The notes: generated by a model not told the origin, from the letters alone. Shown: positions 1 to 9,245, counted from the stretch's first letter. The stretch is 52,568 bases of DNA from an uncultured SAR116 cluster alpha proteobacterium (GCA_902520885.1 CABYPW010000015.1:1-52568), one strand, 5' to 3'. Numbers and translations are program-made.

Positions 1-40
1 TCTTGGTTGGAAACTACAAATCGATAAATTAATTGGTTAA
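1..40 (+). CDS. C-terminal tail of a probable OmpR-family response regulator (partial)
   Basis: The frame open from base 2 reads LGWKLQIDKLIG and stops at TAA 38-40. Winged-helix response regulators usually end in a G-x-G-[YW]-K-L strand, which the first residues match, and a sensor kinase gene begins about 60 bases downstream. An ompR-envZ type pair is the natural reading. Only 12 residues are visible, so this rests on context and one short motif. Confidence 0.4.
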   Translation, partial: LGWKLQIDKLIG

Positions 41-101
41 AGACTAATAACTAGGTAACAATTATTCAACACAGAAAAAACTATTTAATTGGAATGTGTG
101 G

Positions 102-1424
102 ATGCAGTTAAGACAATATTTACCGAAAACGTTATTCAATCGCTTAGTAGCAATTATTTTGGTTCCGATGTTTCTAGTGCAACTAATTACTGTGCTAATT
201 TTTTTCGAACGTCATTGGGATTCCGTCACAAGGCAAATGGCGGATGCACTGGCAAGTGAGATAAAATTATTAATTGAAAGATTATCTTCCGAACCATCAA
301 CAAAAGAAATTTATGACCTTCAGATTTATGCATACAAATATTTCAAATTTAATGTTGATTTTGTTGAGAATGCAAAGTTGGTCAGTAAAGATATCGAGAC
401 AAATACCAACTATACAGCCTTCGCATTTAAGCGAGCGATGAATTCACATACAAATTATCTATGGACAGCGGCTCTTAATCAGAATAATGATAAGATTTTT
501 ATAGATATACAATTTCCTAATGGAATTCTTGCTATAAAAGTCGGAAAAAAGCGTCTTTTTAGCTCTACAAGCTTGCTTTTTATTGGATGGACTATTGGCA
601 GTTCGCTAATTTTATTCTTAATCGCCCTTTTCTTTATACAAGGTCAGGTAAAACCAATTCTTCGGCTTGCTGTAGCTGCAAGACAACTGGGGCTTGGAAG
701 GGACATAACAAATTCTTTTCATTTAGAGGGTGCAAGAGAAATAAGAGCTGCAGGCCGAGCATTTCAAGCAATGAGACATCGTATAAAACGTCACCTCAAT
801 GAGCGAACAACTATGTTAGCTGGTGTCAGTCATGATTTGAGAACACCGTTAACAAGGATGCGACTGCAATTAGAATTGCTAAAGAAAACACCTGAAATTG
901 AAGAATTAACAAAAGACATAGCAGAGATGGAGGCTATGATTGAGGCATATCTTGCGTTTTCAAGAGGGGAAGCATCAGACCCACCTCATTTAGGTGATAT
1001 AAGGCAGCTTTTGCGAGATATTACTGAGCAATTGCAAAAAACTTATCCCGAACGTCTAACGCTAATTTTCAATGAAGATGAAATTCCCACCTTCCCTATT
1101 CGTGCACCCTCTCTTCGTCGTGCTTTAATGAATATTCTTGAGAATGCCCTTCGATATGCTTCTAATGCTGAAATAAGAGTTCGGCGAATAGAAGATACAG
1201 TTTTAATTCAGATAGATGATGACGGTCCGGGCATACCACATGAAAAAAGAATTGATGCTATCCTTCCATTTAAAAGATTAGAAGCGTCTAGAAACCAGAA
1301 AACAGGTGGTACAGGTCTTGGCCTTTCAATCGCGAGTGATATAATTTTGAGTCATGGGGGACAATTAGATTTGCTGGAGTCGCCCAAAGGAGGTCTTCGT
1401 GTTCGTATTATTCTACCGATATAG
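102..1424 (+). CDS. EnvZ-like sensor histidine kinase
   Basis: Inner-membrane histidine kinase of the EnvZ/OmpR type. An N-terminal membrane helix (about residues 14-36), a periplasmic stretch of some 120 residues, a second helix near 155-178 and a HAMP-like linker precede the H-box SHDLRTPLTRMRL, with the phospho-accepting His near residue 244. The N-box ENALRYA, the G1 box DDDGPGIP and the G2 box GTGLGLSIA complete the ATPase domain. Length (about 440 residues) is normal for EnvZ relatives. I prefer ATG 102, which has GGA 8 bases upstream, over GTG 96 in the same frame. It follows what looks like its partner regulator. The stimulus is unknown; in alphaproteobacteria this family is mostly linked to envelope or osmotic sensing. 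Confidence 0.85.
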   Translation: MQLRQYLPKTLFNRLVAIILVPMFLVQLITVLIFFERHWDSVTRQMADALASEIKLLIERLSSEPSTKEIYDLQIYAYKYFKFNVDFVENAKLVSKDIETNTNYTAFAFKRAMNSHTNYLWTAALNQNNDKIFIDIQFPNGILAIKVGKKRLFSSTSLLFIGWTIGSSLILFLIALFFIQGQVKPILRLAVAARQLGLGRDITNSFHLEGAREIRAAGRAFQAMRHRIKRHLNERTTMLAGVSHDLRTPLTRMRLQLELLKKTPEIEELTKDIAEMEAMIEAYLAFSRGEASDPPHLGDIRQLLRDITEQLQKTYPERLTLIFNEDEIPTFPIRAPSLRRALMNILENALRYASNAEIRVRRIEDTVLIQIDDDGPGIPHEKRIDAILPFKRLEASRNQKTGGTGLGLSIASDIILSHGGQLDLLESPKGGLRVRIILPI

Positions 1425-1442
1425 ATGAACTATTACTTTGAA

Positions 1443-1772
1443 TTAATAAAGCCGTACACCGTTTTCAACCATAACCTCTGGCGTTACTAAAACAACATGA
1501 CCGTTTTTGTTTGGAACACCTAAAGTTAATACTTCTGATATAAATGGACCAATCTGGCGAGGAGGAAAATTTATTACTGCTAAAACCTGCTTACCAATCA
1601 AACTCTTTTTATCATATAGATCAGTTATCTGAGCAGATGATTTCTTATTTCCCAAATGACCAAAATTTATTTCAAGCTTGAATGCTGGTTTACGCGCTTC
1701 AGGGAATTCTTGAACCTTTATTATGGTGCCAGCCCGAATATCTATATCTAAAAATTGCTCAAAATCTGCCAT
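1443..1772 (-). CDS. csaA: CsaA-type tRNA-binding domain protein
   Basis: A 109-residue protein that is a single tRNA-binding OB-fold domain (EMAPII/Trbp111 type). It matches CsaA across its length, including DIRAGTI near residues 11-17, the SSAQITDLY segment and the C-terminal GVPN...VVLVTPE...ENGVRLY. CsaA homodimers bind tRNA and have been described as secretion-related chaperones in Bacillus; the cellular role in proteobacteria is unclear. It converges on the sensor kinase with an 18-base gap. Confidence 0.88.
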   Translation of the reverse strand: MADFEQFLDIDIRAGTIIKVQEFPEARKPAFKLEINFGHLGNKKSSAQITDLYDKKSLIGKQVLAVINFPPRQIGPFISEVLTLGVPNKNGHVVLVTPEVMVENGVRLY

Positions 1773-1840
1773 TTGTTATAACTTTATACTTTATATCATG
1801 GGGCTCGAGACTTACGCATTTAGTTATTCTTCTGAGAGTT

Positions 1841-2473
1841 TTATTCATAACGAGAACCTTCAAATAATTTGAAACTTTCTGCTATTTCAATTGCCTGACC
1901 CAAATTATTGTCAACTTCTCTAAATGTTGTGGCAAGACCATCGCTGTCATCTTTAAACCAAACTAAACTTGTTTTAAGTAATAGGCCAATTAATCCTTTG
2001 ATACGCATAGAACGACGCGCCGCAGAAATTGGGAGGTCTTTTTTTTTATCTCCTGAAATAGCTAAAATCTTGTCGCAAACATGATAGGCTGAAATTGTTA
2101 TCGAGATGCCAAATTGAAAATCTTTCAAAGCCCATTTATGTATGTGCTGAAAAATAGAGCGCTTATCCGCAAAAGCTTCCAAAATCGACATTAATGTCTC
2201 AAGTACTTTTTCTCGGGTAGACGCTTCAAAATCTTCCGAGAAATCTGCTGTAAGACCAACGAATATTTCGCTTACCCTTGCATTAAACCAATACAAAAAC
2301 AATTCGTTAACATCACGAAAAACGGACCTAACCAAATCAGCATCCATATTTATATCTGCTGATAATTGGTCTAGTGAAATAGCTGATAAATCGTTTGTTT
2401 CATGAAGTCTCGTTATGAGAGCTTTTGAAAGACATTCTTTTAAATCAATTATCTCTTGGTAATTATTTTCCAA
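1841..2473 (-). CDS. TetR-like transcriptional regulator
   Basis: A 210-residue, largely helical protein. Residues about 15-60 resemble a TetR helix-turn-helix: a helix, then DLSAISLDQLSADINMDADL, then VRSVFRDVNELFLYWF in place of the usual 'YRHF..KE.L'. The C-terminal 150 residues are an all-helical ligand or dimer domain with no recognisable signature. Such divergent TetR proteins next to proC and YbjN are seen in alphaproteobacteria, but the target genes cannot be read from the sequence. It could also be a TetR-fold protein that has lost DNA binding, since the recognition helix is poorly conserved. Confidence 0.55.
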   Translation of the reverse strand: MENNYQEIIDLKECLSKALITRLHETNDLSAISLDQLSADINMDADLVRSVFRDVNELFLYWFNARVSEIFVGLTADFSEDFEASTREKVLETLMSILEAFADKRSIFQHIHKWALKDFQFGISITISAYHVCDKILAISGDKKKDLPISAARRSMRIKGLIGLLLKTSLVWFKDDSDGLATTFREVDNNLGQAIEIAESFKLFEGSRYE

Positions 2474-2529
2474 AATACTCTCACTATCAATAAAAATTAC
2501 CTTTTGTATAACGTAAATAACGCTTTAAT

Positions 2530-3414
2530 TTAGTTTGGCAAGGCTAACTCACCAAGCTCGCGGCTTCTTTTTTCTGCTTTCTGCATGGCCGTAAAAATGA
2601 GATTAAGAAAACAATCTTCTTCCATCAACACTGATAAAGCAGCTGCAGTGGTGCCACCTTTGCTTGTTACATTCTCTCGTAAGGTTGTTGAATCTGATTT
2701 ATTTTGTGTCAGAAGCATGCCTGAACCAAAAACTGTTTGCCTAGCTAATTTTTTTGAAAGTTCATCAGGAATACCTAACTTTTTACCTGCAAGTTGCATT
2801 GCTTCCGCCAAAAGAAAAACATATGCAGGCCCAGATCCTGAAAGGGCCGTTACGGCATCCATCATCGCCTCATTTGGGAGCATAATGACCTCTCCTACTG
2901 ACTTTAGTAAATCAACACAATATTCTGTTTTTTGTTTTGGTATCTCAACATCTGCATAAATTGCGGTTATTCCAGCACCAACAGAAGCAGGAGTATTTGG
3001 CATTGCGCGTACAATCTGTTTGGTTCCATTTAAGTGTTCCCGCAACCATTGAGAGGACAGTCCAGCAGCAATTGACAAAAAAACAATATTTTCATCGGTA
3101 ATTTTGGAAAAAGGTGCTATTGCATCCAGCATCATCTGCGGTTTGACAGCCAAAACTGCAAAATCAATGGGTGTAGTGTCTTGTGCTATTAACTGTTCGA
3201 GGGAAACATAACAGTTAATCAAGTCTAACGCCTCGAGCTCAGCACTTATACCAGCTGGTTCGATAATACTTATACGCTTAAAATTTTCTTTTTGATTGAG
3301 CCAACCCTCTAATAATGCAGACCCCATTTTACCACAACCGAGTAAAACAAGATGCTGACTACGCTCCCATTTTGGCTGATTTTGAGTTTTTTGCGTTAGT
3401 GCGTTAGTTGTCAT
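2530..3414 (-). CDS. proC: Pyrroline-5-carboxylate reductase
   Basis: Catalyses the last step of proline synthesis, NAD(P)H-dependent reduction of 1-pyrroline-5-carboxylate. The Rossmann loop LGCGKMGSALLEGWL lies near residues 25-39. MPNTPASVGAGITAIY, the ALSGSGPAYVFLLAEAM active-site helix and the C-terminal VTSKGGTTAAALSVL motif are all present. At 294 residues it is slightly long because of about 20 extra residues before the first strand. It follows the YbjN gene by 15 bases on the same strand, a pairing common in alphaproteobacteria, so the two are probably co-transcribed. Confidence 0.95.
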   Translation of the reverse strand: MTTNALTQKTQNQPKWERSQHLVLLGCGKMGSALLEGWLNQKENFKRISIIEPAGISAELEALDLINCYVSLEQLIAQDTTPIDFAVLAVKPQMMLDAIAPFSKITDENIVFLSIAAGLSSQWLREHLNGTKQIVRAMPNTPASVGAGITAIYADVEIPKQKTEYCVDLLKSVGEVIMLPNEAMMDAVTALSGSGPAYVFLLAEAMQLAGKKLGIPDELSKKLARQTVFGSGMLLTQNKSDSTTLRENVTSKGGTTAAALSVLMEEDCFLNLIFTAMQKAEKRSRELGELALPN

Positions 3415-3429
3415 ATTTTCTTAAAAACA

Positions 3430-3921
3430 TCAAGCATGCCCATGACTTTGTATCATACCGAAGGTTACAATATCTCGTGCAGCATATGGACCATTTAAAA
3501 CTTGATAAATAGTCGGGAAAGCCTGCTCTGCCTCTCCCAGAACAATTTCGATTACATCCTCTATTTGCTCAGGTGACGCGCCACCTGCTCCTCGCAACAT
3601 AAGTTTATGTCTAACTTTTATGGTATTCGTTCGCTCACACGCAACGAAATGACCAAGCCAAAGATCTTGGTTCAATAATGAAGTTAACATTGTTACTTCA
3701 GATAACTGAATTTTATCAAAAGTGATATCAAGATTACAACTCACGTCGAGAGTTTCTTCACTCTCGAACCACTCAATGTGCAACTGATGTTGCCCCCACC
3801 TACCTGGAACATCTGCAATTATTTCATTTATGTTATTACGATGCAAAAACCATTCTTGCTGTTTTACAAACCGCATTACTAAGTCTATTGGCTTAGCGTC
3901 TATAAAATCTGAAATATCCAA
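3430..3921 (-). CDS. YbjN domain-containing protein
   Basis: A 163-residue cytosolic protein of the YbjN family, which has an alpha-beta fold similar to type III secretion chaperones. Visible hallmarks are the early WFLHR...ADVPGRWGQHQLHIEWFESEETLDVSC stretch, NQDLWLGHFVAC in the middle and the C-terminal FPTIYQVL segment. Its biochemical role is not established; E. coli YbjN has been tied to stress tolerance and motility. The best start is TTG at 3921, since the next Met lies 15 residues inside conserved sequence. It sits directly upstream of proC. Confidence 0.85.
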   Translation of the reverse strand: MDISDFIDAKPIDLVMRFVKQQEWFLHRNNINEIIADVPGRWGQHQLHIEWFESEETLDVSCNLDITFDKIQLSEVTMLTSLLNQDLWLGHFVACERTNTIKVRHKLMLRGAGGASPEQIEDVIEIVLGEAEQAFPTIYQVLNGPYAARDIVTFGMIQSHGHA

Positions 3922-4123
3922 TTCACTCTACCCAACATAAACTAATTCATTCAGCGATATTCTTTTCAAAGATATTAATCCCGATAAATTTTCTAAATTT
4001 AACAAAAGACGTTAAGGACAAGCAACACAATATTTAGTATGTGCCTTTTTGACTTTATACATATTGTGGTATGTTTAGATGAATTTCACTTATTTTTCAA
4101 TAGGTCGCAAAAGATAATTAATA

Positions 4124-4411
4124 TCAATTTTTTCCTTTAGATATTTTTTTTGATACTGTTGATTTTTGCTTTTTTACTGTTTTACTATTCTCTATGATGG
4201 TTTCAAGCAGTTCGATTCGTGAAATCGCATTCTCCAACCTTGTTGTAAGTGCTTCAAAGTCTTCATAGGTAACTAAATTAGACTCATTTTGTTTACGCTG
4301 GTCACGCGCATTTATAATGTTCTTTACTTCTAATCTCATTTCATCAGCAAGTGATGCTGCACCTTGAGCCATTTTACTTAAGTCTGAAAAAATTGTTGAA
4401 CGGTTTTTCAT
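4124..4411 (-). CDS. ubiK: UbiK-type ubiquinone biosynthesis accessory factor (BMFP domain)
   Basis: Small coiled-coil protein of the BMFP/UbiK family, which binds UbiJ and supports the soluble ubiquinone biosynthesis complex, possibly at the membrane. An amphipathic N-terminal helix (FSDLSKMAQGAASLADEM) is followed by a coiled coil with V-Y-EDFEAL, then a lysine-rich tail. I choose ATG 4411 because GTGAGGAA sits just upstream; an in-frame ATG 12 codons earlier lacks a ribosome site. It is divergent from lgt, the usual alphaproteobacterial arrangement. Confidence 0.85.
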   Translation of the reverse strand: MKNRSTIFSDLSKMAQGAASLADEMRLEVKNIINARDQRKQNESNLVTYEDFEALTTRLENAISRIELLETIIENSKTVKKQKSTVSKKISKGKN

Positions 4412-4577
4412 TTTTTCCTCACTAAAATAGCTGCCTTTTGTTTGCATACAAAATCAAATATAAAAATAATACGTCTTTGACCGTAAGGCAATAGGGCGAT
4501 AGAAGACAAGAAGAATGTTTTTAAAAAAACTTAGGCAGAAATGATTAAGTTAGATTCAACATATATGGATTAGAAGT

Positions 4578-5396
4578 ATGACTGAGCAATGGTTTACATT
4601 TCCTATTATAAATGAAATAGCTATAGAAATAGGCCCGATAGCAATTAGATGGTATGCCCTTGCTTATCTAGCTGGAATATTTACAACGATGCTTTTAATG
4701 AACCGAGAGGCAAAAAAAGATAGTTCTGCATTTGAGCCAGAAGATATTACCAGACTTACAAATTTTTGCGTAATCGGTATTATAATTGGAGGACGACTTG
4801 GTTTTGTTTTATTTTACAATTTTGATTTTTATATATCGAACCCCATTGAAATTTTTAAGGTATGGAATGGTGGCATGTCTTTTCATGGTGGCTTACTCGG
4901 AGTGATAATTGCAACTATTTTAACGGTAAGAAAAACAAAAATACCTATTTTTCAGTTATCAGACTTACTAGCGTGTTTGGCGCCAATAGGGTTATTTTTG
5001 GGAAGGATTGCAAATTTCATCAATGGCGAATTATACGGACGTATAACAAATCATCCGGTTGGCATTATTTTTCCGAAAGGTGGCCCGCTACCCCGCCATC
5101 CAAGCCAACTTTACGAGGCTGTTTTGGAGGGTTTATTACTATTTATAATTCTTAATAGTGTGAGGATATTAAATCCGAAGTTACCAAACGGCTTAATAAC
5201 AGGGATGTTTTTTCTTTTATACGGCCTATCAAGGATAATAGTAGAATTTGTGAGAGAACCAGATACACATATAGGATTTTTAGGGAGTATTGGTACAATT
5301 CAAATTACCACTGGCCAATTATTAAGTGCCCCGATGATACTAATTGGAGGTATTTTGATCTATTTTAGTTTTAAACGTAATTTCGACTCTAGGTGA
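4578..5396 (+). CDS. lgt: Prolipoprotein diacylglyceryl transferase
   Basis: Inner-membrane enzyme that moves diacylglycerol from phosphatidylglycerol to the lipobox cysteine of prolipoproteins, the first step of lipoprotein maturation. About seven membrane helices are visible. The family signature GRIANFINGELYGR lies at about 142-155 and the conserved His is in MSFHGGLLG (about residue 103). The length of 272 residues is usual. It heads the plus-strand run lgt-midA-pgeF and is only 6 bases from the next gene, so an operon is likely. Confidence 0.95.
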   Translation: MTEQWFTFPIINEIAIEIGPIAIRWYALAYLAGIFTTMLLMNREAKKDSSAFEPEDITRLTNFCVIGIIIGGRLGFVLFYNFDFYISNPIEIFKVWNGGMSFHGGLLGVIIATILTVRKTKIPIFQLSDLLACLAPIGLFLGRIANFINGELYGRITNHPVGIIFPKGGPLPRHPSQLYEAVLEGLLLFIILNSVRILNPKLPNGLITGMFFLLYGLSRIIVEFVREPDTHIGFLGSIGTIQITTGQLLSAPMILIGGILIYFSFKRNFDSR

Positions 5397-5402
5397 ACCC
5401 CA

Positions 5403-6488
5403 GTGAATAACATAAAATTTCGTGATTGGGTTAAGAAAGAAATTTTTAGTTCAGGTCCTATTTCTCTTTCTAAAGCAATGAGCGCTGCACTAACACATAA
5501 AGATTTTGGTTATTACCACTCAAAAAAAATAATAGGTAGTAAAGGAGATTTTATAACTGGTCCTGAGATAAGTCAAATCTATGGCGAATTAATTGGAGCA
5601 TTTCTTGGCTACATTTGGGAACATTCAGGAAAACCATCTAATAGCCTATTATGCGAATTTGGTCCAGGTCTTGGCACACTGAGTGCAGATATTAACAGGG
5701 CATTAAGACAAATTTATCCAAATTTTTCATGTTCACCTCTCCACTTGATCGAAACAAGCAAATCTTTTCGAAAAATACAAAAAACCAAACTTAAGAAACA
5801 ATCGGTTTATTGGCATGAAGATTTTAAAAGAATACCAAAAAAACCAGTGTTTGCGGTTGCAAATGAATTTTTTGATGCCCTTGGAGTAGACCAGGCATTC
5901 TTTGATGGTATAGATTGGCGACAAAGACTATTAAATTTTAGTGCAAAATTTGAATATGTGGCTGGACCAATTTTAAATGAAACACAATTAAAACTCTTTG
6001 ATGCAAACCGCATTAAAAATCCAGATAAGGGAACTATAATTGAATATTGTCCAAAATCTGAACAGATTACAACTGAAGTTGCTCTTCATATTAAGCAGTT
6101 TGGTGGCGTTTTATTGATTATCGATTATGGAAAAACTAATCAGATTGGGGATACTATTCAGGCAGTTTTAAATCATAAACCTGCAGAACCATGGTCATCA
6201 GCGGGGGACGCAGATATATCGCACTGGGTGGATTTTAAATTAATTGAAAGGACAGTAGAGAAAGTTGGTGCTAGGTTTATTGGGCCCGTACCACAATCGC
6301 ATTTTTTAACACAAATTGGTATTAAGCAAAGAGCACAAAATTTATCACAAATAGATAATCCTCGACATAATAGAGCTATTTTTGCTGCTGTAGAGAGGTT
6401 GATTTCTCCTGCTCATATGGGAAACATTTTCCAAGTTGGGCTTATCGCCCCTAATGGCAAAGGTTTTCCACCTGGCTTCAAAGTTTAA
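5403..6488 (+). CDS. MidA/NDUFAF7-family SAM-dependent methyltransferase
   Basis: A 361-residue class I methyltransferase of the DUF185 family. The conserved N-terminus (GPISLSKAMSAALTHKDFGYY), GDFITGPEISQIYGELIGAF and the SAM loop FGPGLGTL are clear. The mitochondrial homologue NDUFAF7/MidA methylates an arginine of the complex I 49-kDa subunit; the bacterial substrate is not firmly known, so a complex I assembly role is inference. It lies between lgt and pgeF, its normal place in alphaproteobacteria. Confidence 0.88.
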   Translation: MNNIKFRDWVKKEIFSSGPISLSKAMSAALTHKDFGYYHSKKIIGSKGDFITGPEISQIYGELIGAFLGYIWEHSGKPSNSLLCEFGPGLGTLSADINRALRQIYPNFSCSPLHLIETSKSFRKIQKTKLKKQSVYWHEDFKRIPKKPVFAVANEFFDALGVDQAFFDGIDWRQRLLNFSAKFEYVAGPILNETQLKLFDANRIKNPDKGTIIEYCPKSEQITTEVALHIKQFGGVLLIIDYGKTNQIGDTIQAVLNHKPAEPWSSAGDADISHWVDFKLIERTVEKVGARFIGPVPQSHFLTQIGIKQRAQNLSQIDNPRHNRAIFAAVERLISPAHMGNIFQVGLIAPNGKGFPPGFKV

Positions 6489-6536
6489 AATCTATCAAGT
6501 ATGTTTATCTTAAATTAATAACAAAAAGGTGAAAAA

Positions 6537-7373
6537 ATGTTTCATTATCAGCTCCATAAATCTTTTACTGGCGCTGCCTATTACCAGCATGAACTTTTAT
6601 CCTCAGATATGTTGATTCATGGATTTTTTACCCGAAAAGGTGGTTGTTCGACTGGGATGTTCTCAGGATTAAATAGCTCTTTAAATTCTGGCGATTTGTT
6701 CGATAATGTAAATCGAAACAGACAAGTAATTAAAAAAAGTCTGGCCCATCAAAGGTATCAATTAATTACTCTAAATCAGGTGCATGGAAATGAAGTAATT
6801 ATTATTGATAATGGAAATATTGAAAATGCTAAACATCCTGCTTCTGGATATAAAGCCGATGGCATTGTTACCAAGAAGAAAAATATACTTCTAGGAATAC
6901 TAACAGCAGATTGTGCTCCAATTTTAATGGCAGATTGTAATGCAGGAGTTATAGGTGCATGCCATGCAGGCTGGAAAGGCGCTATTTCAGGGATTATCGA
7001 AAATACAGTTCTTGAAATGTGTAAAATCGGCGCAAAAACAAAAGATATATTTTGTGTAATTGGTCCTTCAATTGAACAAGAAAGCTATGAAGTTAGCGCT
7101 GATTTCAGAGAAAAAATTTTAGACCTAAAACCATTTGCACTAAACTTATTTTCTACAGACACAAAAAAAGAAAATGGTACGTCTAATGGAAAGTTCTTTT
7201 TTGATTTACAAGGCTTCTGTGTGACATTACTTAAGCGAGCAAACATTAATCATTATAGAAGTATTAATGTTGATACTTATCAGAATCACGAATTATTCTA
7301 TAGCTATCGTTCATCTTCCCATAAAGGTGAGTCACTTTTTGGCAGACAAATTTCTGTAATTGGAATCAGATAG
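6537..7373 (+). CDS. pgeF: Peptidoglycan editing factor PgeF (YfiH, laccase-fold)
   Basis: A 278-residue YfiH-family protein. The metal-site motifs are all present: HGFFTRKGG near the start, LNQVHGNEV, LTADCAPI and the family signature CHAGWKGAISGI. Members were first described as polyphenol oxidases, later as purine nucleoside phosphorylases or deaminases, and in E. coli PgeF prevents or removes mis-incorporated amino acids in peptidoglycan precursors. The gene closes the lgt-midA-pgeF run; its start has AAAAGGTG 6 bases upstream. Confidence 0.9.
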   Translation: MFHYQLHKSFTGAAYYQHELLSSDMLIHGFFTRKGGCSTGMFSGLNSSLNSGDLFDNVNRNRQVIKKSLAHQRYQLITLNQVHGNEVIIIDNGNIENAKHPASGYKADGIVTKKKNILLGILTADCAPILMADCNAGVIGACHAGWKGAISGIIENTVLEMCKIGAKTKDIFCVIGPSIEQESYEVSADFREKILDLKPFALNLFSTDTKKENGTSNGKFFFDLQGFCVTLLKRANINHYRSINVDTYQNHELFYSYRSSSHKGESLFGRQISVIGIR

Positions 7374-7381
7374 AGACCTCT

Positions 7382-7450
7382 ATGCCACATTTATGGTTAT
7401 TTTTGCTATTTTGTTTTATTGGATTATTGGCCTCCTGTTTTTTAGGGTAA
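7382..7450 (+). CDS. Possible 22-residue lipobox micro-ORF
   Basis: Between pgeF and prs an ATG opens a 22-codon frame reading MPHLWLFLLFCFIGLLASC then FLG and a stop. It has a hydrophobic core and a perfect lipobox LLASC at residues 15-19, leaving only three residues after the modified Cys. A GAGACC stretch precedes the ATG. It could be a tiny lipoprotein, a leader peptide or chance in T-rich DNA. It is too short to assign a family. Confidence 0.2.
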   Translation: MPHLWLFLLFCFIGLLASCFLG

Positions 7451-7530
7451 TATATGGATATTCTCTACTTGTCATTATGCTGTACGGTTGTTAAACAAAT
7501 GAAATTGAAAATTTTCATAGGTATGGTCTA

Positions 7531-8463
7531 ATGAAGGTCTTATCATGTAACTCAAATAGGCCCCTTGCAGAAGCAATCGCAACATATCTTAATGTATCAC
7601 TCACTCAAGCAGATGTTCGAAGGTTTGCGGATATGGAAGTTTTTGTTGAGATACATGAGAATGTAAGAGGGGAAGATGTTTTTGTCATTCAATCAACCTC
7701 TTATCCTGCCAATGATAATATCATGGAACTGTTAGTCTGCTTAGATGCACTTCGCCGTGGTTCCGCGAGACGTGTGACTGCCGTTTTACCATATTACGGA
7801 TACGCAAGACAGGACAGAAAATCTGGGCCACGCACCCCCATTTCTGCCAAGCTTTTAGCTAACTTAATAACATCAGCTGGTGCAGATAGAATATTGACTA
7901 TTGACTTACACGCAGCTCAAATCCAAGGTTTTTTTGATATTCCGGCAGATAATCTGTACTCCGCACCTGTATTTAAAACAGATATCATCTCCCGTTATAA
8001 TTCTAATGAACTAGTTGTTGTTTCACCCGACGTGGGAGGAGTAATTCGTGCCCGTGCCATTGCAAGTAGAATTGAAGCTGATCTTGCTATAATTGATAAA
8101 AGAAGACCCCGCGCAGGAATATCTGAAGTTATGAATATCATAGGTGATGTGTCAGGTCGGCATTGTATTATGGTTGATGATATTATTGACTCTGGTGGCA
8201 CCTTATGTAATGCAGCGCAAGCTTTGATAGACGCCGGTGCAATCACTGTCGATGCCTATGTAACTCATGGGGTTCTATCAGGGGGAGCTGTTAGCAGAGT
8301 TGCATCCTCACCTTTAAATTCGCTTGTAACTACTGACTCAATTCAATCAACAGAGGCTATGCGTGTTGCAACAAATATCCGTCAAATAACCATAGCACCG
8401 CTCCTTGGAGAAGCAATAAGAAGAATACATGAAGAACGATCTGTATCTTCTCTCTTTCAATAA
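7531..8463 (+). CDS. prs: Ribose-phosphate pyrophosphokinase
   Basis: Makes PRPP from ribose 5-phosphate and ATP for purine, pyrimidine, histidine and NAD synthesis. The full class I signature is present: the [16 protein letters not shown] flexible loop, the [20 protein letters not shown] catalytic region, the SPDVGG loop and the PRPP-binding [12 protein letters not shown]. At 310 residues it is of standard length. It is followed closely by rplY, a common proteobacterial neighbour. Confidence 0.97.
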   Translation: MKVLSCNSNRPLAEAIATYLNVSLTQADVRRFADMEVFVEIHENVRGEDVFVIQSTSYPANDNIMELLVCLDALRRGSARRVTAVLPYYGYARQDRKSGPRTPISAKLLANLITSAGADRILTIDLHAAQIQGFFDIPADNLYSAPVFKTDIISRYNSNELVVVSPDVGGVIRARAIASRIEADLAIIDKRRPRAGISEVMNIIGDVSGRHCIMVDDIIDSGGTLCNAAQALIDAGAITVDAYVTHGVLSGGAVSRVASSPLNSLVTTDSIQSTEAMRVATNIRQITIAPLLGEAIRRIHEERSVSSLFQ

Positions 8464-8511
8464 AAATTAAAATTAAAATTGTTTGATTTTTATATATAAT
8501 TCTTGTTTTTT

Positions 8512-8560
8512 AGGCATAAAATGCCTATCAACTCATTATCATGCACCCCTGGAGGCATGA
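8512..8560 (+). promoter_or_regulatory. Paired inverted repeats in the rplY leader
   Basis: AGGCAT 8512-8517 and ATGCCT 8521-8526 form a perfect 6-bp stem with a 3-base loop. TCATGC 8539-8544 and GCATGA 8555-8560 form a second. AGGCAT recurs at 8553-8558, so ATGCCT could pair with either copy, giving two mutually exclusive folds just upstream of the rplY ribosome site (AAGGAG near 8574-8579). No T-run follows either stem, so a simple terminator is unlikely. Confidence 0.35.
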
Positions 8561-8585
8561 AGCTGACTAAGATAAGGAGAAAAGT

Positions 8586-9221
8586 ATGTCAGAAAATACA
8601 TTGATTAGCGCAGATTTGCGTAATCGGGTTGGTAAGGGGTCCGCCCGTGCGGCACGCCGTGCAGGCAAAATTCCCGCTGTTATTTATGGCGACAAAAAGC
8701 AACCAATTTCTATTGAGATCGAAGCGCGGATGATTCGTAAAATAATTAATGAACCTGGTATTTTTAGCCGTTTGCTTGATATTAATGTAGATAACGGAAA
8801 ACATACTGTATTAATGCGCGATATACATTTTCACCCTGTAACCGATGACCCTATGCACTTTGATTTTCTTAGAGTTAGTCAATCAAGCACTGTTTCAGTT
8901 TCTGTGGGTGTTGAGTTCATTAACGAAGCAATTTGCCCTGCATTAAAAATAGGTGGGGTCTTGAATATCGTTCGCTACGAAGTTGAGTTAAATTGCTTAC
9001 CAACTTCCATTCCGGAGAAAATAATTGTTGATTTGTCTGAAGCAAAAATTGGAGATTCCATTCACATTAGCGCGGTTGAATTACCTGAGGGTGTTACACC
9101 GACAATAACTGACCGTGACTTTACCATTGCAACTCTTCAATCACCAGGTGGTGGAGTTAAAAATGAAGAAGATGAGGAAGTCGAAAGCACAGAATCTAGT
9201 GAAGAAAACGAAACAGAATAA
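8586..9221 (+). CDS. rplY: 50S ribosomal protein L25 (Ctc/TL5 long form)
   Basis: Binds 5S rRNA in the large subunit. The N-terminal L25 domain (RNRVGKGSARAARRAGKIPAVIYG, residues about 12-35) is followed by the Ctc C-terminal beta domain, including PVTDDPMHFDFLRV, and an acidic glutamate-rich tail. The length of 211 residues matches the long Ctc form usual in alphaproteobacteria, not the short E. coli L25. AAGGAG lies 6 bases before the ATG, and an intrinsic terminator follows the gene. Confidence 0.95.
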   Translation: MSENTLISADLRNRVGKGSARAARRAGKIPAVIYGDKKQPISIEIEARMIRKIINEPGIFSRLLDINVDNGKHTVLMRDIHFHPVTDDPMHFDFLRVSQSSTVSVSVGVEFINEAICPALKIGGVLNIVRYEVELNCLPTSIPEKIIVDLSEAKIGDSIHISAVELPEGVTPTITDRDFTIATLQSPGGGVKNEEDEEVESTESSEENETE

Positions 9222-9245
9222 AGATGAAAAAACAAATTACCTAGA

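Noticed and set aside
2585-2959. 124-codon plus-strand frame inside proC
   Set aside because: Antisense shadow of the conserved proC C-terminal half.
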